DNA of 64,000 bases from Shewanella sp. Isolate13 (GTDB taxonomy: Bacteria > Pseudomonadota > Gammaproteobacteria > Enterobacterales > Shewanellaceae), in contig NZ_JAKEVD010000014.1 of assembly GCF_022398325.1 (NCBI RefSeq), forward strand, positions 1,632 through 65,631, read 5' to 3'. Made by a program: the position numbers and the translations under genes. The notes beneath the pieces were generated by a model. It did not search any database, was not told the origin of the DNA, and saw only the letters and a program-made list of their open reading frames with translations. Positions within the stretch are counted from its first letter, which is position 1; every line of letters starts with the position of its first letter. Positions 38,324-48,045 of the stretch are shown here, piece by piece.

Positions 38324-38419
38324 TTAGGTGTGTCGATTCAATATGCGCAGCCCCCGCTGTGATTTAATAATCACGACGGTAATAATCACAATAATGAGCT
38401 GGGCAGCTTGGTTGAACAT
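38324..38419 (-). CDS. ilvL: ilv operon leader peptide IlvL
   Basis: 31 aa short frame directly upstream of the attenuator. Residues 8-18 read LIIVIITVVII, eleven codons of which ten are Ile, Val or Leu, the amino acids made by the operon. The residues that follow (KSQRGLRILNRHT) include the AGCGGGGG segment that can pair with the terminator arm. An AGGA box lies 12 bases before the ATG. Expected role: ribosome stalling when charged Ile/Val/Leu tRNA is scarce frees the antiterminator and allows ilvGMEDA transcription. Too short for routine gene calling. Confidence 0.9.
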   Translation of the reverse strand: MFNQAAQLIIVIITVVIIKSQRGLRILNRHT

Positions 38420-38750
38420 ATTCGACTTGGTTCCTAATCAGATTCTTTGCTTAAATTCGGTATCGCCTAAAACACGACCATTAACAAGTACCACAAAGCC
38501 TATAAAAAACACAATAAAAACTTTCTAACATCAAAATTTATCATCTAGTCTATGCGGTTTAGGCCGTGACCAGTAGCAAAAATGTATGATGCTCTGCCTG
38601 ACTTTATTACTGCTATTAAGGTGTTAATCCTTAATGGTTTATCGAAAGTGCTTTTTCTAAAAACGTGACTGTCTCAAATTTCAATTTATTTAGCCTAAGG
38701 CTTAAACAAAACCCTGTCTAAGCCCGGCTAACATAGATGTAAAAACTAAA
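38420..38750 (-). promoter_or_regulatory. Region upstream of ilvL (ilvGMEDA promoter region)
   Basis: 331 bases between the ilvC stop and ilvL. It should hold the operon promoter. No strong terminator for ilvC is seen, so read-through from ilvC is possible. I could not assign -35/-10 boxes with confidence. Confidence 0.4.
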
Positions 38751-40232
38751 TTACTTCTCTTCTACGATGCGCTTCATTTCTGTCATATAACCACGTAGTT
38801 CGGCACCAATCTCTTCCACTGCTGTGCCGCGAATAGCCGCATTCACTTCGATTAAACGGACATTATCGACGCCATTACTCGCATCCTGTAAGCCACCGCC
38901 TAGGTACTCGGCAGACATGTTTGCTACATAGTCTTTCAGTAATGGCAGCGCTGCATGGTTAAACAGGTAACAGCCATACTCAGCGGTGTCTGAAATCACC
39001 ACGTTCATCTCGTATAAGCGCTTACGTGCAATGGTGTTGGCAATAAGCGGCGTCTCGTGCAGAGACTCGTAGTAAGCCGACTCTTCGATGATGCCCGCGG
39101 CAACCATAGTATCGAAAGCAAGCTCTACACCCGCCTTAATCATAGCTACTAGGAAGATGCCCTTATCGAAGTAAGTTTGCTCATCGATATGCTCTTCGCA
39201 ACCTGGCGCATTTTCAAAACCAGTGTCATTGGTTTCGCTGCGCCACTTGAGTAGGTTTGCATCGTCGTTAGCCCAGTCTTGCATCATGGTCTTAGAGAAC
39301 TCGCCACCAATAATGTCATCCATATGCTTTTCGAACAGTGGCTTAAGGATAACCTTCAACTCTTCGGCCATATCAAACGCCTTGATCTTGGCTGGATTGG
39401 ATAGGCGATCCATCATATGGGTGATACCGCCATGCTTAAGCGCTTCGGTCGTTGTCTCCCAGCCTTGCTGAATAAGCTTGGCCGCGTAGCCAGGTTCAAT
39501 CCCATCGGCAACCATCTTCTCATAACCTAGGATGGCACCCGTTTGCAGCATGCCACAAAGGATGGTTTGCTCACCCATTAGATCTGACTTCACTTCGGCA
39601 ATGAAAGAGGAATGCAGTACGCCGGCGCGATCGCCACCTGTGGCACTTGCATAAGCCTTAGCGATATCGAAACCTTCACCCTTAGGATCATTTTCTGGGT
39701 GAACTGCAATCAGTGTTGGTACACCGAAGCCACGCTTATACTCTTCACGGACTTCAGTACCCGGACACTTAGGTGCCACCATAATTACCGTAATATCAGG
39801 ACGAACCTGCATGCCCTCTTCTACGATGTTGAAACCATGAGAGTAAGACAGAGTTGCACCTTGCTTCATTAACGGCATCACCGTGTTAACGGCATTGGTA
39901 TGCTGCTTGTCAGGCGTTAGGTTTAGCACCAAATCTGCATCAGGGATCAGCTCTTCGATAGTGCCAACACGGAAACCATTTCCGGTTGCTTTCTGGTAAG
40001 AATCACGCTTTTCGCTAATCGCCTGTTCACGCAGTGCAAAAGAGATATTTAGACCCGAGTCACGCATATTCAAGCCTTGGTTAAGACCCTGAGCGCCACA
40101 GCCAAGAATGACGATGTTCCAGCCCTTGATGAAGTTACAGCCTTCGCTAAACTCACTACGATCCATGAAGCGGCATTGAGCCAGCTGTTGCAATTGTTGA
40201 CGCAAATTCAGAGAGTTAAAATAGTTAGCCAT
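38751..40232 (-). CDS. ilvC: Ketol-acid reductoisomerase (class II)
   Basis: 493 aa from the ATG at 40232 ([14 protein letters not shown]), matching the E. coli start and having AAGGTGG at proper spacing; the in-frame start at 40244 is less likely. Long class II enzyme (E. coli 491 aa). NADPH-binding [20 protein letters not shown], then the metal-binding knotted domain with [12 protein letters not shown] and [12 protein letters not shown]. Converts acetolactate to dihydroxyisovalerate. Divergent from its activator ilvY. Confidence 0.97.
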   Translation of the reverse strand: MANYFNSLNLRQQLQQLAQCRFMDRSEFSEGCNFIKGWNIVILGCGAQGLNQGLNMRDSGLNISFALREQAISEKRDSYQKATGNGFRVGTIEELIPDADLVLNLTPDKQHTNAVNTVMPLMKQGATLSYSHGFNIVEEGMQVRPDITVIMVAPKCPGTEVREEYKRGFGVPTLIAVHPENDPKGEGFDIAKAYASATGGDRAGVLHSSFIAEVKSDLMGEQTILCGMLQTGAILGYEKMVADGIEPGYAAKLIQQGWETTTEALKHGGITHMMDRLSNPAKIKAFDMAEELKVILKPLFEKHMDDIIGGEFSKTMMQDWANDDANLLKWRSETNDTGFENAPGCEEHIDEQTYFDKGIFLVAMIKAGVELAFDTMVAAGIIEESAYYESLHETPLIANTIARKRLYEMNVVISDTAEYGCYLFNHAALPLLKDYVANMSAEYLGGGLQDASNGVDNVRLIEVNAAIRGTAVEEIGAELRGYMTEMKRIVEEK

Positions 40233-40408
40233 CTGATATACCACCTTGATTCTGGACAGTTAAACGGGCTGACTCTTGGCCGAGTCACGCTGTGATTGAA
40301 ATCACTATAGCGCAAGCTTTCTATTGCTTAAAATGATATATTCGAAACGTCACGTTGCATTTTTTGCGATATAAACTCAATAAGTCACGGCGACACGGAG
40401 AATGCGAC
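40233..40408. promoter_or_regulatory. ilvC-ilvY divergent promoter/operator region
   Basis: 176 bases between divergent ilvC and ilvY. Inverted repeats include GCAA-N8-TTGC at 40312-40327 and GTGATT...AATCAC near 40292-40305; one of these may be an IlvY site. In E. coli IlvY binds tandem operators here and activates ilvC in the presence of acetolactate or acetohydroxybutyrate. Confidence 0.5.
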
Positions 40409-41281
40409 TTGGATATTCGAACCATAAAACTCTACCTGCATTTGGCAGACAGTTTGCATTTTGCGAGAACCGCCCAGGCGATGCATGTCAGTCCCTCCAC
40501 CTTGAGCCGAGCCATGCAGAGGCTAGAAGAGGAGGTAGGTGCCCAGCTGTTTCAACGTGACAACCGCAGCGTGAGCCTTACCAGCGCAGGGGTCGAGTAC
40601 CGCCACTTTGCCGAGTCAACACTAGAGCAGTGGGGCAAGCTGAAAACCAAGATCGATCCCAAGCAGGACTTTCTCCGGGGAAGGCTAAATCTATATTGCT
40701 CGGTAACCGCAGCCTATAGTCATCTTCCAGGACTATTGGATCGCTTTAGACGTGAGCATCCGCTGGTTGAAATCGCCCTCACCACAGGGGACGCCGCCAA
40801 TGCAGTCAATGAGGTGCGCAACAATCGCGCCGATATCGCCATCGCCGCGCTACCGGATCCGTTTCCCGACAACCTGCATTTCGCCAAAATCGATGACGTA
40901 CCGCTGTCTATCATCGCGCCAACATTCAGATGTCAGGTGCAAGAGCTACTGACTGAGTCATATATTCCTTGGGATAGATTGCCCTTTATCGTGCCAGAGC
41001 ACGGGCCCGGTCGAAAACGAATCGATAACTGGTTTAAGTCTTTGGGGTTGATCCCCAATATTTATGCTCAAGTTTCGGGACAAGAGGCGATCGCCTCTAT
41101 GGTGGCGCTGGGCTGCGGTGTGAGTATTACCCCAGAAGTAGTGATCAACAACAGCCCGGTACGAGACCGAATTCAACTGCTGACCTCGCCTATCGAGATC
41201 CCGCCCTTTGAATTAGGCTGTTGCTGTAAAAGCAAACGAAGACAAGAACCCGTTATCGAAGCTTTTCTGCAGGCGATTTAA
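40409..41281 (+). CDS. ilvY: LysR-family activator of ilvC, IlvY
   Basis: 290 aa from a TTG start at 40409 (reads DIRTIKLYLHLADSLHF after the start), which aligns with the E. coli IlvY N-terminus and has GGAG 8 bases upstream; the longer ATG-started frame from 40355 adds a non-homologous tail. N-terminal winged HTH with the invariant AMHVSPSTLSRAMQRLEEEVG; effector domain with CSVTAAYSHLPGLLDRFR and ALGCGVSITPEVVI as in IlvY. Positioned divergently from ilvC, as in enterobacteria. Confidence 0.93.
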   Translation: MDIRTIKLYLHLADSLHFARTAQAMHVSPSTLSRAMQRLEEEVGAQLFQRDNRSVSLTSAGVEYRHFAESTLEQWGKLKTKIDPKQDFLRGRLNLYCSVTAAYSHLPGLLDRFRREHPLVEIALTTGDAANAVNEVRNNRADIAIAALPDPFPDNLHFAKIDDVPLSIIAPTFRCQVQELLTESYIPWDRLPFIVPEHGPGRKRIDNWFKSLGLIPNIYAQVSGQEAIASMVALGCGVSITPEVVINNSPVRDRIQLLTSPIEIPPFELGCCCKSKRRQEPVIEAFLQAI

Positions 41282-41418
41282 TTAATCTTTGAAGCTCGCG
41301 TTTATACGATCGATATCCAGTTATATCGAACTAGGCTGGGTTCTTTTCTTTAAAAGCGATAAACCACGAAGCGCTCACTCCTCTGTGGTCCATTTTTATC
41401 TTTTGAAATCTGTTGTGG

Positions 41419-42351
41419 CTAGTCTTTTCGATTGTCACGCACGCCATCGATAATCAGGTTGCGTAGCCAGCTATGACTCGGATCCAGATTAAAGTGCTTA
41501 TGCCAGACTAACACATAGGCTCCGGGCTCCACATGTACAGGCACATCGAGGCAGACCAAATCATAGTTAACCATCATCTGCTGGATATATTTTCGCGGCG
41601 CACACAGGATCAGATCACTGTTTTCACACAAGTCCATCGCGCAATTAAAGTCGGTCATATTGACCGCGATATCGCGCTGTAGGTGCTCTAAACGCAGTAC
41701 GTCATCAAGCAGCCACTGCTCCAAACCACCAAAGGCCACCTGCAGATGACGATACTTTAGAAAAGTCTCTAAGTTCCATGGCTCCTTCAGCGCGGGGTGA
41801 TCGCTTCTTAGAAGACACACAGGGTAATCACGAATAAGCTCTGTCGCACCAAGCTCTTCCGGTAAGTTGTTCATATGCAGTAAGGAGCGCTTATCCCACT
41901 CTCGACAGATGATGCCCATATCGATTTCACAGCGTAGTAGCATATCCATGCTGGTGTGTGACCAAGTGTGGCCGTTAATGCTCACCTGAGGCGCAGCTTT
42001 TAACAGCTTAGGCATAAAATGTGGGTAAGTGAGCGAGTAGGCCGTTTCGACAATATGCATGCGAAAACGACGCTGACTCTCGGCAGGATCAAAGGTACTA
42101 GGACGGGTAAATTGATCGAGCTTTTGCAGTACCTCTCGTAGCTCAGGAGCTAACTGCAAGGCTCTAGGCGTGGCTTTCAATCCATAGGCCGTACGCTCGA
42201 ACAGTTGGTCATCGAAGGTTTCTCTCAATTTGCTCAGCTGCTTACTCACCGCCGACTGACTCAAGTGCAACCTCGACGCAGCCGCCGTCACACTCTGCTC
42301 TTCGAGCAGCACTTCTAACACTCTGAGTAAATTGAAATCCAACTGTTTCAC
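41419..42351 (-). CDS. LysR-family transcriptional regulator (LeuO/NodD-like group)
   Basis: 310 aa from a GTG at 42351 (KQLDFNLLRVLEVLLEEQSV) with AAGG seven bases upstream; a longer frame to 42495 adds an implausible hydrophobic tail. N-terminal HTH VTAAASRLHLSQSAVSKQLSKLRETFDDQLFER; effector-binding domain of the periplasmic-binding type. DFNLL...HLSQ(S/P)AVS is typical of the LeuO/SyrM group. No target is suggested by neighbours (ilvY convergent, chemoreceptor upstream). Function unknown. Confidence 0.87.
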   Translation of the reverse strand: MKQLDFNLLRVLEVLLEEQSVTAAASRLHLSQSAVSKQLSKLRETFDDQLFERTAYGLKATPRALQLAPELREVLQKLDQFTRPSTFDPAESQRRFRMHIVETAYSLTYPHFMPKLLKAAPQVSINGHTWSHTSMDMLLRCEIDMGIICREWDKRSLLHMNNLPEELGATELIRDYPVCLLRSDHPALKEPWNLETFLKYRHLQVAFGGLEQWLLDDVLRLEHLQRDIAVNMTDFNCAMDLCENSDLILCAPRKYIQQMMVNYDLVCLDVPVHVEPGAYVLVWHKHFNLDPSHSWLRNLIIDGVRDNRKD

Positions 42352-42570
42352 AATCAACCTTCTAGGGATAGCGTACGTTATGCTCCTTATAATAAAGGCT
42401 TTGCGGACTAACGCTATTGATATTAACGTCATTATTTTGAGAAAAAGCAGTAGCGGTTCAACGGGGAAATGAACTAGCAAGCTGAATAACATCAAAGCAC
42501 AAAACTACACTTATCCAGTTTAAATAGAGCACACAGGATAAGCGCAGCTTTAGATTGCTAAAAAATAATA

Positions 42571-44124
42571 CTACATATTGAAGTTTCTGATGGTCGTCGA
42601 CAGGTCGCCAGTACTGCTTTCAACCTCCTGGTTTAGAGTATTGGTCACGGTGATCAAATCATAAGATTCTGACACCTTACAGTTGACCATCTGCACATTG
42701 GTGTTAACCTCGTTACAGACATACACTTGCTCTTCGATGGCTACTGCAATCTGCTGATTACGCTCTACGATACCTTCAATCAGCTCCTCGAGTTCATTGA
42801 TCTTACTCAGTGATGTATTGATGATGTCGACGGTTTTACTCGATTTGTCATTACCCACCTCAAGCGATTTAACCGCCACCTGACTATTACTCTGGATCTG
42901 TTCAATCGCGGTCTGGATCTCTGTAGTCGCGACCTGAGTGCGCTGGGCTAAGGTACGCACTTCATCAGATACCACCGCAAAACCGCGCCCAGAATCCCCG
43001 GCCCTGGCCGCTTCAATCGCCGCGTTAAGCGCGAGTAAGTTGGTTTGCTCTGCAATACCGTTGATCACATCGATCACCGAGCTAATCTGCTGGGTCTGCT
43101 TATCGAGCGATACGACTGTACTGGATATTGAGGCCAGTTCATCGACGAGTTCTAGCATCGACTTATTGACCTGATTAATACACTCCAAGTTATCCGACAT
43201 TGTCGTTTGAGTCTGCATGGTCGCTTCGGCCGTGCCCTGAGCATTTTGGGAGATCTCAGTCGATGCCGCCTGCATCTCATTGACGGCGGTGGCCACCATT
43301 TCGATCTCTGTTTTTTGGGTGTTGAGGTGCTCGGTGACTTTATGATTATTCTCGGTGGCTAGCTTGGCGTTATCTAGGGTCTTGTCACAGGCCTCCATCA
43401 CCGAGATATTAACGCGACCAATCAATGCCTTGACGTGTTGCTTACGCATCTTCATCGCCAGCTCGATCTCAGACAAATCATTCACCTTCCCGGTGTAGAT
43501 CAACTCCATCAAGGGGTTATTAAAGTCTTTACGCGCCTCTTTAGCCAATCGCTCCAAAGGGCGTGTTAACAGGTAACTCGCCAAGGTTGCCAGTAGGAAA
43601 AAACAGGCCATCGCAATGGCGGTATTTTGGCTAAACATAGCAACTGCGTATGAGATAAGCGCCGCGATACCGTAACAAAACGCGCTGCGCTGCCAGAGTC
43701 TGGTTCTCAGCCCTATGCTCAATTGAAAGGGCTTTTTATCGTTTGATAGCTGTTTATAGATAGCTTCGGCTCGAGTGACGTGAATACGATCTGGCTTAAA
43801 ACGAACAGATTGCAACTCGATGATTTCACCATTACTTTTTATCGGAGAGGCAAACGCATCAACCCAGTAATACCCTCCCCCTTTACGACGGTTCTTCACC
43901 ATGCCCATCCAATGATTACCGGATTGCAGATGCCCCCACAGATCCTTAAAGGCTGCCTTTGGCATATCGGGATGTCTAACCACATTATGGGGCAGGCCGA
44001 TGAGTTCGCCATCTGCAAAGCCGGCCACTTCAGAGAAATGTGGACTGGCGTATTTGATATGGCTAGAAGGAGAGGTAATCGAGATTAAATTGTAATTGGC
44101 GGGATACTGGTACTCTTCGTCCAT
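42571..44124 (-). CDS. PAS-domain methyl-accepting chemotaxis protein (Aer-like)
   Basis: 517 aa. N-terminal PAS domain (about 10-115: [54 protein letters not shown]) resembling the FAD-binding PAS of Aer. Two hydrophobic segments at about 150-192 anchor it in the membrane with no periplasmic sensor domain. The signalling hairpin is at about 345-395 ([40 protein letters not shown]). Aer-type receptors mediate energy taxis. Monocistronic. Confidence 0.9.
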   Translation of the reverse strand: MDEEYQYPANYNLISITSPSSHIKYASPHFSEVAGFADGELIGLPHNVVRHPDMPKAAFKDLWGHLQSGNHWMGMVKNRRKGGGYYWVDAFASPIKSNGEIIELQSVRFKPDRIHVTRAEAIYKQLSNDKKPFQLSIGLRTRLWQRSAFCYGIAALISYAVAMFSQNTAIAMACFFLLATLASYLLTRPLERLAKEARKDFNNPLMELIYTGKVNDLSEIELAMKMRKQHVKALIGRVNISVMEACDKTLDNAKLATENNHKVTEHLNTQKTEIEMVATAVNEMQAASTEISQNAQGTAEATMQTQTTMSDNLECINQVNKSMLELVDELASISSTVVSLDKQTQQISSVIDVINGIAEQTNLLALNAAIEAARAGDSGRGFAVVSDEVRTLAQRTQVATTEIQTAIEQIQSNSQVAVKSLEVGNDKSSKTVDIINTSLSKINELEELIEGIVERNQQIAVAIEEQVYVCNEVNTNVQMVNCKVSESYDLITVTNTLNQEVESSTGDLSTTIRNFNM

Positions 44125-44362
44125 AATATAATCCTTTACGTAATGGCGTATAAAAACTTACCGTTCAGTGTAGACTCAATATTCACACTCCATAAAAATA
44201 ATGACTGAATTTTTTTCAGCTACTCTAAAGAACCAACGGCCGATAAAGCACTAACATGCTCATTTAACAGGTATAACTTTTGCCTAAACAGCCCAATAAA
44301 CTCTGCTAATCTATCTGACTATAACAGGCGACACGCCTCAACTCTGGGCGAAAAACAGTTAC

Positions 44363-44392
44363 AAAAATGCCTTTCATTAAGAAAGGCATTTG
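44363..44392 (-). terminator. Terminator of the DUF5666 lipoprotein gene
   Basis: Minus-strand stem AAATGCCTTTC / GAAAGGCATTT then T-run (TTTTTGT), 32 bases after the stop. The rest of 44125-44423 holds no gene and should contain the chemoreceptor promoter. Confidence 0.85.
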
Positions 44393-44423
44393 GGGTCAAT
44401 CAATTCGAAATATCGATTTACAA

Positions 44424-45608
44424 TTAATCGTTGTCGGCTTCGATTTCACGAGCGATGTTTTGACCGTTAATCACCACACCTTCAACTTCGATGCGTTGCT
44501 GGTTTAACGTGTCGAAACGAATACCGTCTTCATACTCAGTGTTAGCATCAACAATAACCGTCATGTTGCTAGCTAAGCCTTGAATAACAAAGCTCTTTGC
44601 CGTTGCATCAGATGAAGTGACATTACCTTCAACTTCAAACTCTTTCCAGTTACCAACGTTATCATTGTCGTTACCCGTTGAGTTATCATCATCGAACTCC
44701 ACTTCGGTAGCCACTTGTTGTGCACCTTGCTTCACTGAGGTCACTTCAACTAACACACCCTGTTTTAGATCGGCCTTAAAGCCGTCTTCAAACTTAGTTT
44801 GCGCATTAACAACAAAGCGGCCTTGGTAGTTAAGCTCGAACGCCGTTTGTTGCGCATCAACCCAAGTCACGATACCTTCAACTTCGGTGTCATTAGCCAG
44901 ATCGCTATAATCTTCTACTTCAACGCTGGTCGCTTCAAGTGTATTCACGTTCATCGTGCCTTCCACTTCAACCCACTGGCCGTTTTCAAGTTTACCCTCA
45001 ACTTCTAGCGCACCCGAGTAATCAACATGCAATGCAGCGCCAAGTTTAAAGCTCATCGCACTTTCATCTAAGCTAGATAGACGACCTTCCACTTCGTAAT
45101 GGTTAATTAGATCATCATTTTCAAACTTGACCACTGACAGCACCTTGTAGCCCGCATCCGCTGTCGGCAATGAAGACACCATCACCCAGTCACCCACTTC
45201 GATTTCGTTAGATAACTTATAAGTTAAGGTCACGCCGTTTACATCGAAGGTACCCGCTGCCAAATCGATTGCAGTCACTTTACCTGTGATTGTTGGCTCT
45301 AGGTTAACTTGCACAGCAGCCGCTTTTTGCTGACCACCGATCTGCACCATCATGTTAGGCTGCAAATCGTTAATATTCAGTTTCACGTCACCGTAAGAAA
45401 CACCCGCAACGTCATAGCTATAGCCATTTACAACGACTTTATTCTGCGTCGTATTGACCGAGTCAATTGTGCCTTTAACCGCTGTCGGAGCCGTAACAAC
45501 ACCACCGTTACCGTTGTCGTTGCCATTACCATTGTCAGAACTGTCGCTTCCACCGCCACAAGCAGTTAAAATCAGAGCAAGTGTTGAAACTAAAGCTACT
45601 TTTTTCAT
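44424..45608 (-). CDS. DUF5666 repeat lipoprotein
   Basis: 394 aa. Lipoprotein signal with lipobox LTACGGG near Cys17, an Asn/Gly/Asp-rich linker (about 18-38), then about five consecutive DUF5666-type OB-like beta repeats, each starting V(E/K)G-x-(V/I)-xSxD and containing a VVNG/VNGV core and an F-ED-G motif (at about 45, 110, 170, 245, 325). The function of DUF5666 is unknown. The gene is divergent from a two-component system, 93 bases away, which suggests shared regulation. Asp/Glu-rich repeats (VEVEDYSDLANDTEVEG) could bind cations (speculative). Confidence 0.82.
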   Translation of the reverse strand: MKKVALVSTLALILTACGGGSDSSDNGNGNDNGNGGVVTAPTAVKGTIDSVNTTQNKVVVNGYSYDVAGVSYGDVKLNINDLQPNMMVQIGGQQKAAAVQVNLEPTITGKVTAIDLAAGTFDVNGVTLTYKLSNEIEVGDWVMVSSLPTADAGYKVLSVVKFENDDLINHYEVEGRLSSLDESAMSFKLGAALHVDYSGALEVEGKLENGQWVEVEGTMNVNTLEATSVEVEDYSDLANDTEVEGIVTWVDAQQTAFELNYQGRFVVNAQTKFEDGFKADLKQGVLVEVTSVKQGAQQVATEVEFDDDNSTGNDNDNVGNWKEFEVEGNVTSSDATAKSFVIQGLASNMTVIVDANTEYEDGIRFDTLNQQRIEVEGVVINGQNIAREIEADND

Positions 45609-45701
45609 CTAAATACCCTTAATTAAAGAGATGATTATCGAATTTAGCTGTATGTTAAAACTTGGCCCGTGAAGCGATCGTGAAGAAAGATAAAATAATC
45701 T

Positions 45702-46370
45702 ATGAAAGTTCTAATTGTTGATGACAGCCATAACCTAGCCGAAACAATCGCCGACTATTTGGAACTCGAAGGCATGGTAATCGATTGCGCTTATCACGGT
45801 GAAGCGGCGATAAACTTGGTGTCTGAAAATAGTTACGATGTGATTATTATGGATGTCATGATGCCTAAACTTGATGGCATCACCGCAGTGCGTAAACTGC
45901 GTGAAGAGCTGTATTGCAACACGCCCATTTTATTCTTGACCGCTAAAGATAGCCTAGATGATAAGGTGGCCGCCTTTAAGGCTGGAGGCGATGACTATCT
46001 ACTCAAGCCCTTTGCCATGGAGGAACTGAGCCTGCGCCTACACGCACTCAGTAATCGCGGCCCACGGCAAGATATCGGTACCTTGTCATTTGCCGATGTC
46101 AAGATTAACACCCAGACGAATATCGTCACCCGAGCCGAACAATCGATTAAACTCAGTCGCATTCAGTTAAAAATATTAAAGGTACTGATCAAACGTGCTC
46201 CTAGTGTCGTCAGCCGCCAAGATGTCTGCGATGCCGTCTGGGGAGATGAAGCACCACCGAGCGATGCCCTTCGTAGCCATATCTACGGCCTACGAACCGC
46301 ACTAGACAAAGGCTTCGAACATTCACGATTAGAGACAATTCATGGACAAGGTTACCGCCTCAAAGCATAA
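45702..46370 (+). CDS. OmpR-family response regulator
   Basis: 222 aa. Receiver domain 1-115 with acidic pocket Asp7-Asp8, phosphoacceptor Asp51 (VIIMDVMMPKLDG) and the conserved Lys in LLKPF. C-terminal winged-helix DNA-binding domain 125-220 (LSRIQLKILKVLIKRAPSVVSRQDVCDAVWGDE, HIYGLRTALDKGF, IHGQGYRLKA). The 3' end overlaps the sensor kinase gene by 29 bases. Divergent from the DUF5666 lipoprotein, a likely target (inference). Confidence 0.93.
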   Translation: MKVLIVDDSHNLAETIADYLELEGMVIDCAYHGEAAINLVSENSYDVIIMDVMMPKLDGITAVRKLREELYCNTPILFLTAKDSLDDKVAAFKAGGDDYLLKPFAMEELSLRLHALSNRGPRQDIGTLSFADVKINTQTNIVTRAEQSIKLSRIQLKILKVLIKRAPSVVSRQDVCDAVWGDEAPPSDALRSHIYGLRTALDKGFEHSRLETIHGQGYRLKA

Positions 46371-47598
46371 GCACTTCCCAAGCATCTACCGAAAGATCCG
46401 TTGGAGTTTCGGTTTGATGACCTTTGCCATGTTCAGCCTATTCTGGTCTTTAATTTATATCGCCGAGAACCAAATTGAGAAGATTAGTCTTAACCATTGG
46501 CTAGATACCGAGGTGTATCGTTACAAGCAAGACTATAAGATTTATGGTGATAAAACCGTATTGCCTAATACCAATGAGTTTAAAACTTATTGGAGCGAAC
46601 AGGAGATGCCACATTGGCTCAAAGCTTATACATCACCGGGTCTTTATGAGGAATTAAGAGGTGAAGAAGATAAGCACTTTATTGTTAGCCTTCACCCTTC
46701 TGGTAAAGGCTTAATGTATGTCGTATTTCAAGATGATGCCGATGACTACCTTGATGAATATGAGGAGCACTTACACGACTATATTTTGATCTTAGGCCTA
46801 CTCATTGGCCTCATAATGACGCTATATAGTTTGTACTTTATCCGTACACTGTCGAAACCTCTGACCATCATCGAGCGCAAGATAAGTCATATGTCGCCTG
46901 ACGACCCACCCTTTGGTGTTGATACAAAATTTGTCGAAACCCGCAATATCGAACAGACACTGTTAGATAGTCGCAACGATATCAACGGCTTCTTTCAACG
47001 TGAAAAGGAGTTCAGTCACTTTGCCTCCCATGAGCTTAGAACCCCGATTACCGTGGTCAAAGGCTCGGCCGAGTTACTGGCTAAAATTCCCGATCAGCAC
47101 CCACTTGCTGTCAATGCGGTTAAGCGTCTACAGCGGGCCAGCGACGAGATGCAGGTGCTTACCGAAACCTTTCTGTTATTGGGTAAAGAGTCGATTGGCC
47201 AGCGTTACTTTGCCGATGTCTGTCTCGAAGAGGCGCTGCGCAAACAGCTTTCCGAGATGAAAGAGCTTTTTGCAAGGCAAGATACCTGTTACCGCCTAAG
47301 CGTGAACGATGCCGAACTCATCCATGCGCCACAGAGCTTTATCGCCATCGTGCTTAACAATGTCATCAAGAATGCCTTCAGTTATAGCGTCGGCGATATC
47401 GACATAGTACTCACAGGGCAAACCTTGACCATTACCAACCGTCACGAGGGTAATGAGACTTACAATGCGGGGTATGGTGTCGGCTTAGTGATTGTCGAGC
47501 GGATCTGTGAACGCATGGGGTGGGGTTATCACCCTCATGATAATGGGGTTGAGTTTTGTACCACTATGGTGTTTTCTGCTAACGGGGTAACCCTTTAG
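46342..47598 (+). CDS. Sensor histidine kinase
   Basis: 418 aa. TM1 about 22-45, a periplasmic sensor of about 100 residues (acidic near its C-terminal end: DDADDYLDEYEEHLHDY), TM2 about 146-168, HAMP-like linker, dimerisation/phosphoacceptor His230 in FASHELRTPIT, N-box NNVIKNAF, G-box GYGVGLVIVERI. The ATG at 46342 lies within the regulator gene. The acidic periplasmic strip resembles cation- or antimicrobial-peptide-sensing kinases of the PhoQ kind (inference). A terminator follows. Confidence 0.92.
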   Translation: MDKVTASKHKHFPSIYRKIRWSFGLMTFAMFSLFWSLIYIAENQIEKISLNHWLDTEVYRYKQDYKIYGDKTVLPNTNEFKTYWSEQEMPHWLKAYTSPGLYEELRGEEDKHFIVSLHPSGKGLMYVVFQDDADDYLDEYEEHLHDYILILGLLIGLIMTLYSLYFIRTLSKPLTIIERKISHMSPDDPPFGVDTKFVETRNIEQTLLDSRNDINGFFQREKEFSHFASHELRTPITVVKGSAELLAKIPDQHPLAVNAVKRLQRASDEMQVLTETFLLLGKESIGQRYFADVCLEEALRKQLSEMKELFARQDTCYRLSVNDAELIHAPQSFIAIVLNNVIKNAFSYSVGDIDIVLTGQTLTITNRHEGNETYNAGYGVGLVIVERICERMGWGYHPHDNGVEFCTTMVFSANGVTL

Positions 47599-47627
47599 CG
47601 ATTCCCTTTTTTAGTGGTATTAGGGTT

Positions 47628-47653
47628 GGTTCGCCAAATTTGCGAACCTTTCT
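47628..47653 (+). terminator. Terminator of the two-component operon
   Basis: Stem GGTTCGC / GCGAACC with a 7-base loop followed by TTTCT, 30 bases after the kinase stop. Confidence 0.75.
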
Positions 47654-47692
47654 AATTGTCAGCTATCAGTTGCACTGAATTATCTTTCAGCA

Positions 47693-47730
47693 CCAGTGGT
47701 TCCAATGGCCTGCGGTCGGCGTATGTGCAG
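47693..47730 (+). repeat. Modular intergenic repeat, core copy 1
   Basis: 37-bp core (CAGTGGTTCCAATGGCCTGC followed by GGTCGGCGTATGTGCAG) identical to the core at 47833-47869. Only the core is present here; flanks differ. Confidence 0.9.
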
Positions 47731-47810
47731 AAGTTAGGGGTTCCATTGCGTGAAACTAACGCGGGCTTTCAATCTAAAGCGGTGAACCTTGCAGGTCGGC
47801 TTCTTATGAG

Positions 47811-47968
47811 GCATCAAACCAACTTCCAACATCAGTGGTTCCAATGGCCTGCGGTCGGCGTATGTGCAGACACTGCCGTGACACGCAGCAAGTCCATCCC
47901 TGGAAGCTCGGCCATGACGTCCATGTCATGGACGGTCACGGCCGTATCTACACCAAGTTAGAAAAGCG
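47811..47968 (+). repeat. Modular intergenic repeat, full copy 2
   Basis: 158-bp unit from GCATCAAACCAACTTCCA to ACCAAGTTAGAAAAGCG. Contains the 37-bp core (47833-47869), a conserved CATCCCTGG block, and a hairpin GTCCATG-T-CATGGAC at 47919-47933. No coding function is apparent: frames across it have no family resemblance. Confidence 0.88.
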
Positions 47969-48045
47969 AAACAGTTTGGCTTTCAGCGTATGTTTGAAGT
48001 GGGGAAAGCTAAAGCCGAGAACCTTTAGCTTCATAATCACTTGAA

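Noticed and set aside
38328..38528. Plus-strand frame of 66 codons at the ilv leader
   Set aside because: Antisense to ilvL and its upstream region; the minus-strand leader peptide and attenuator explain the sequence.
40355..40408. Upstream ATG start for ilvY
   Set aside because: The extra residues are unrelated to IlvY and the TTG at 40409 has a well-spaced GGAG box and aligns with the family N-terminus.
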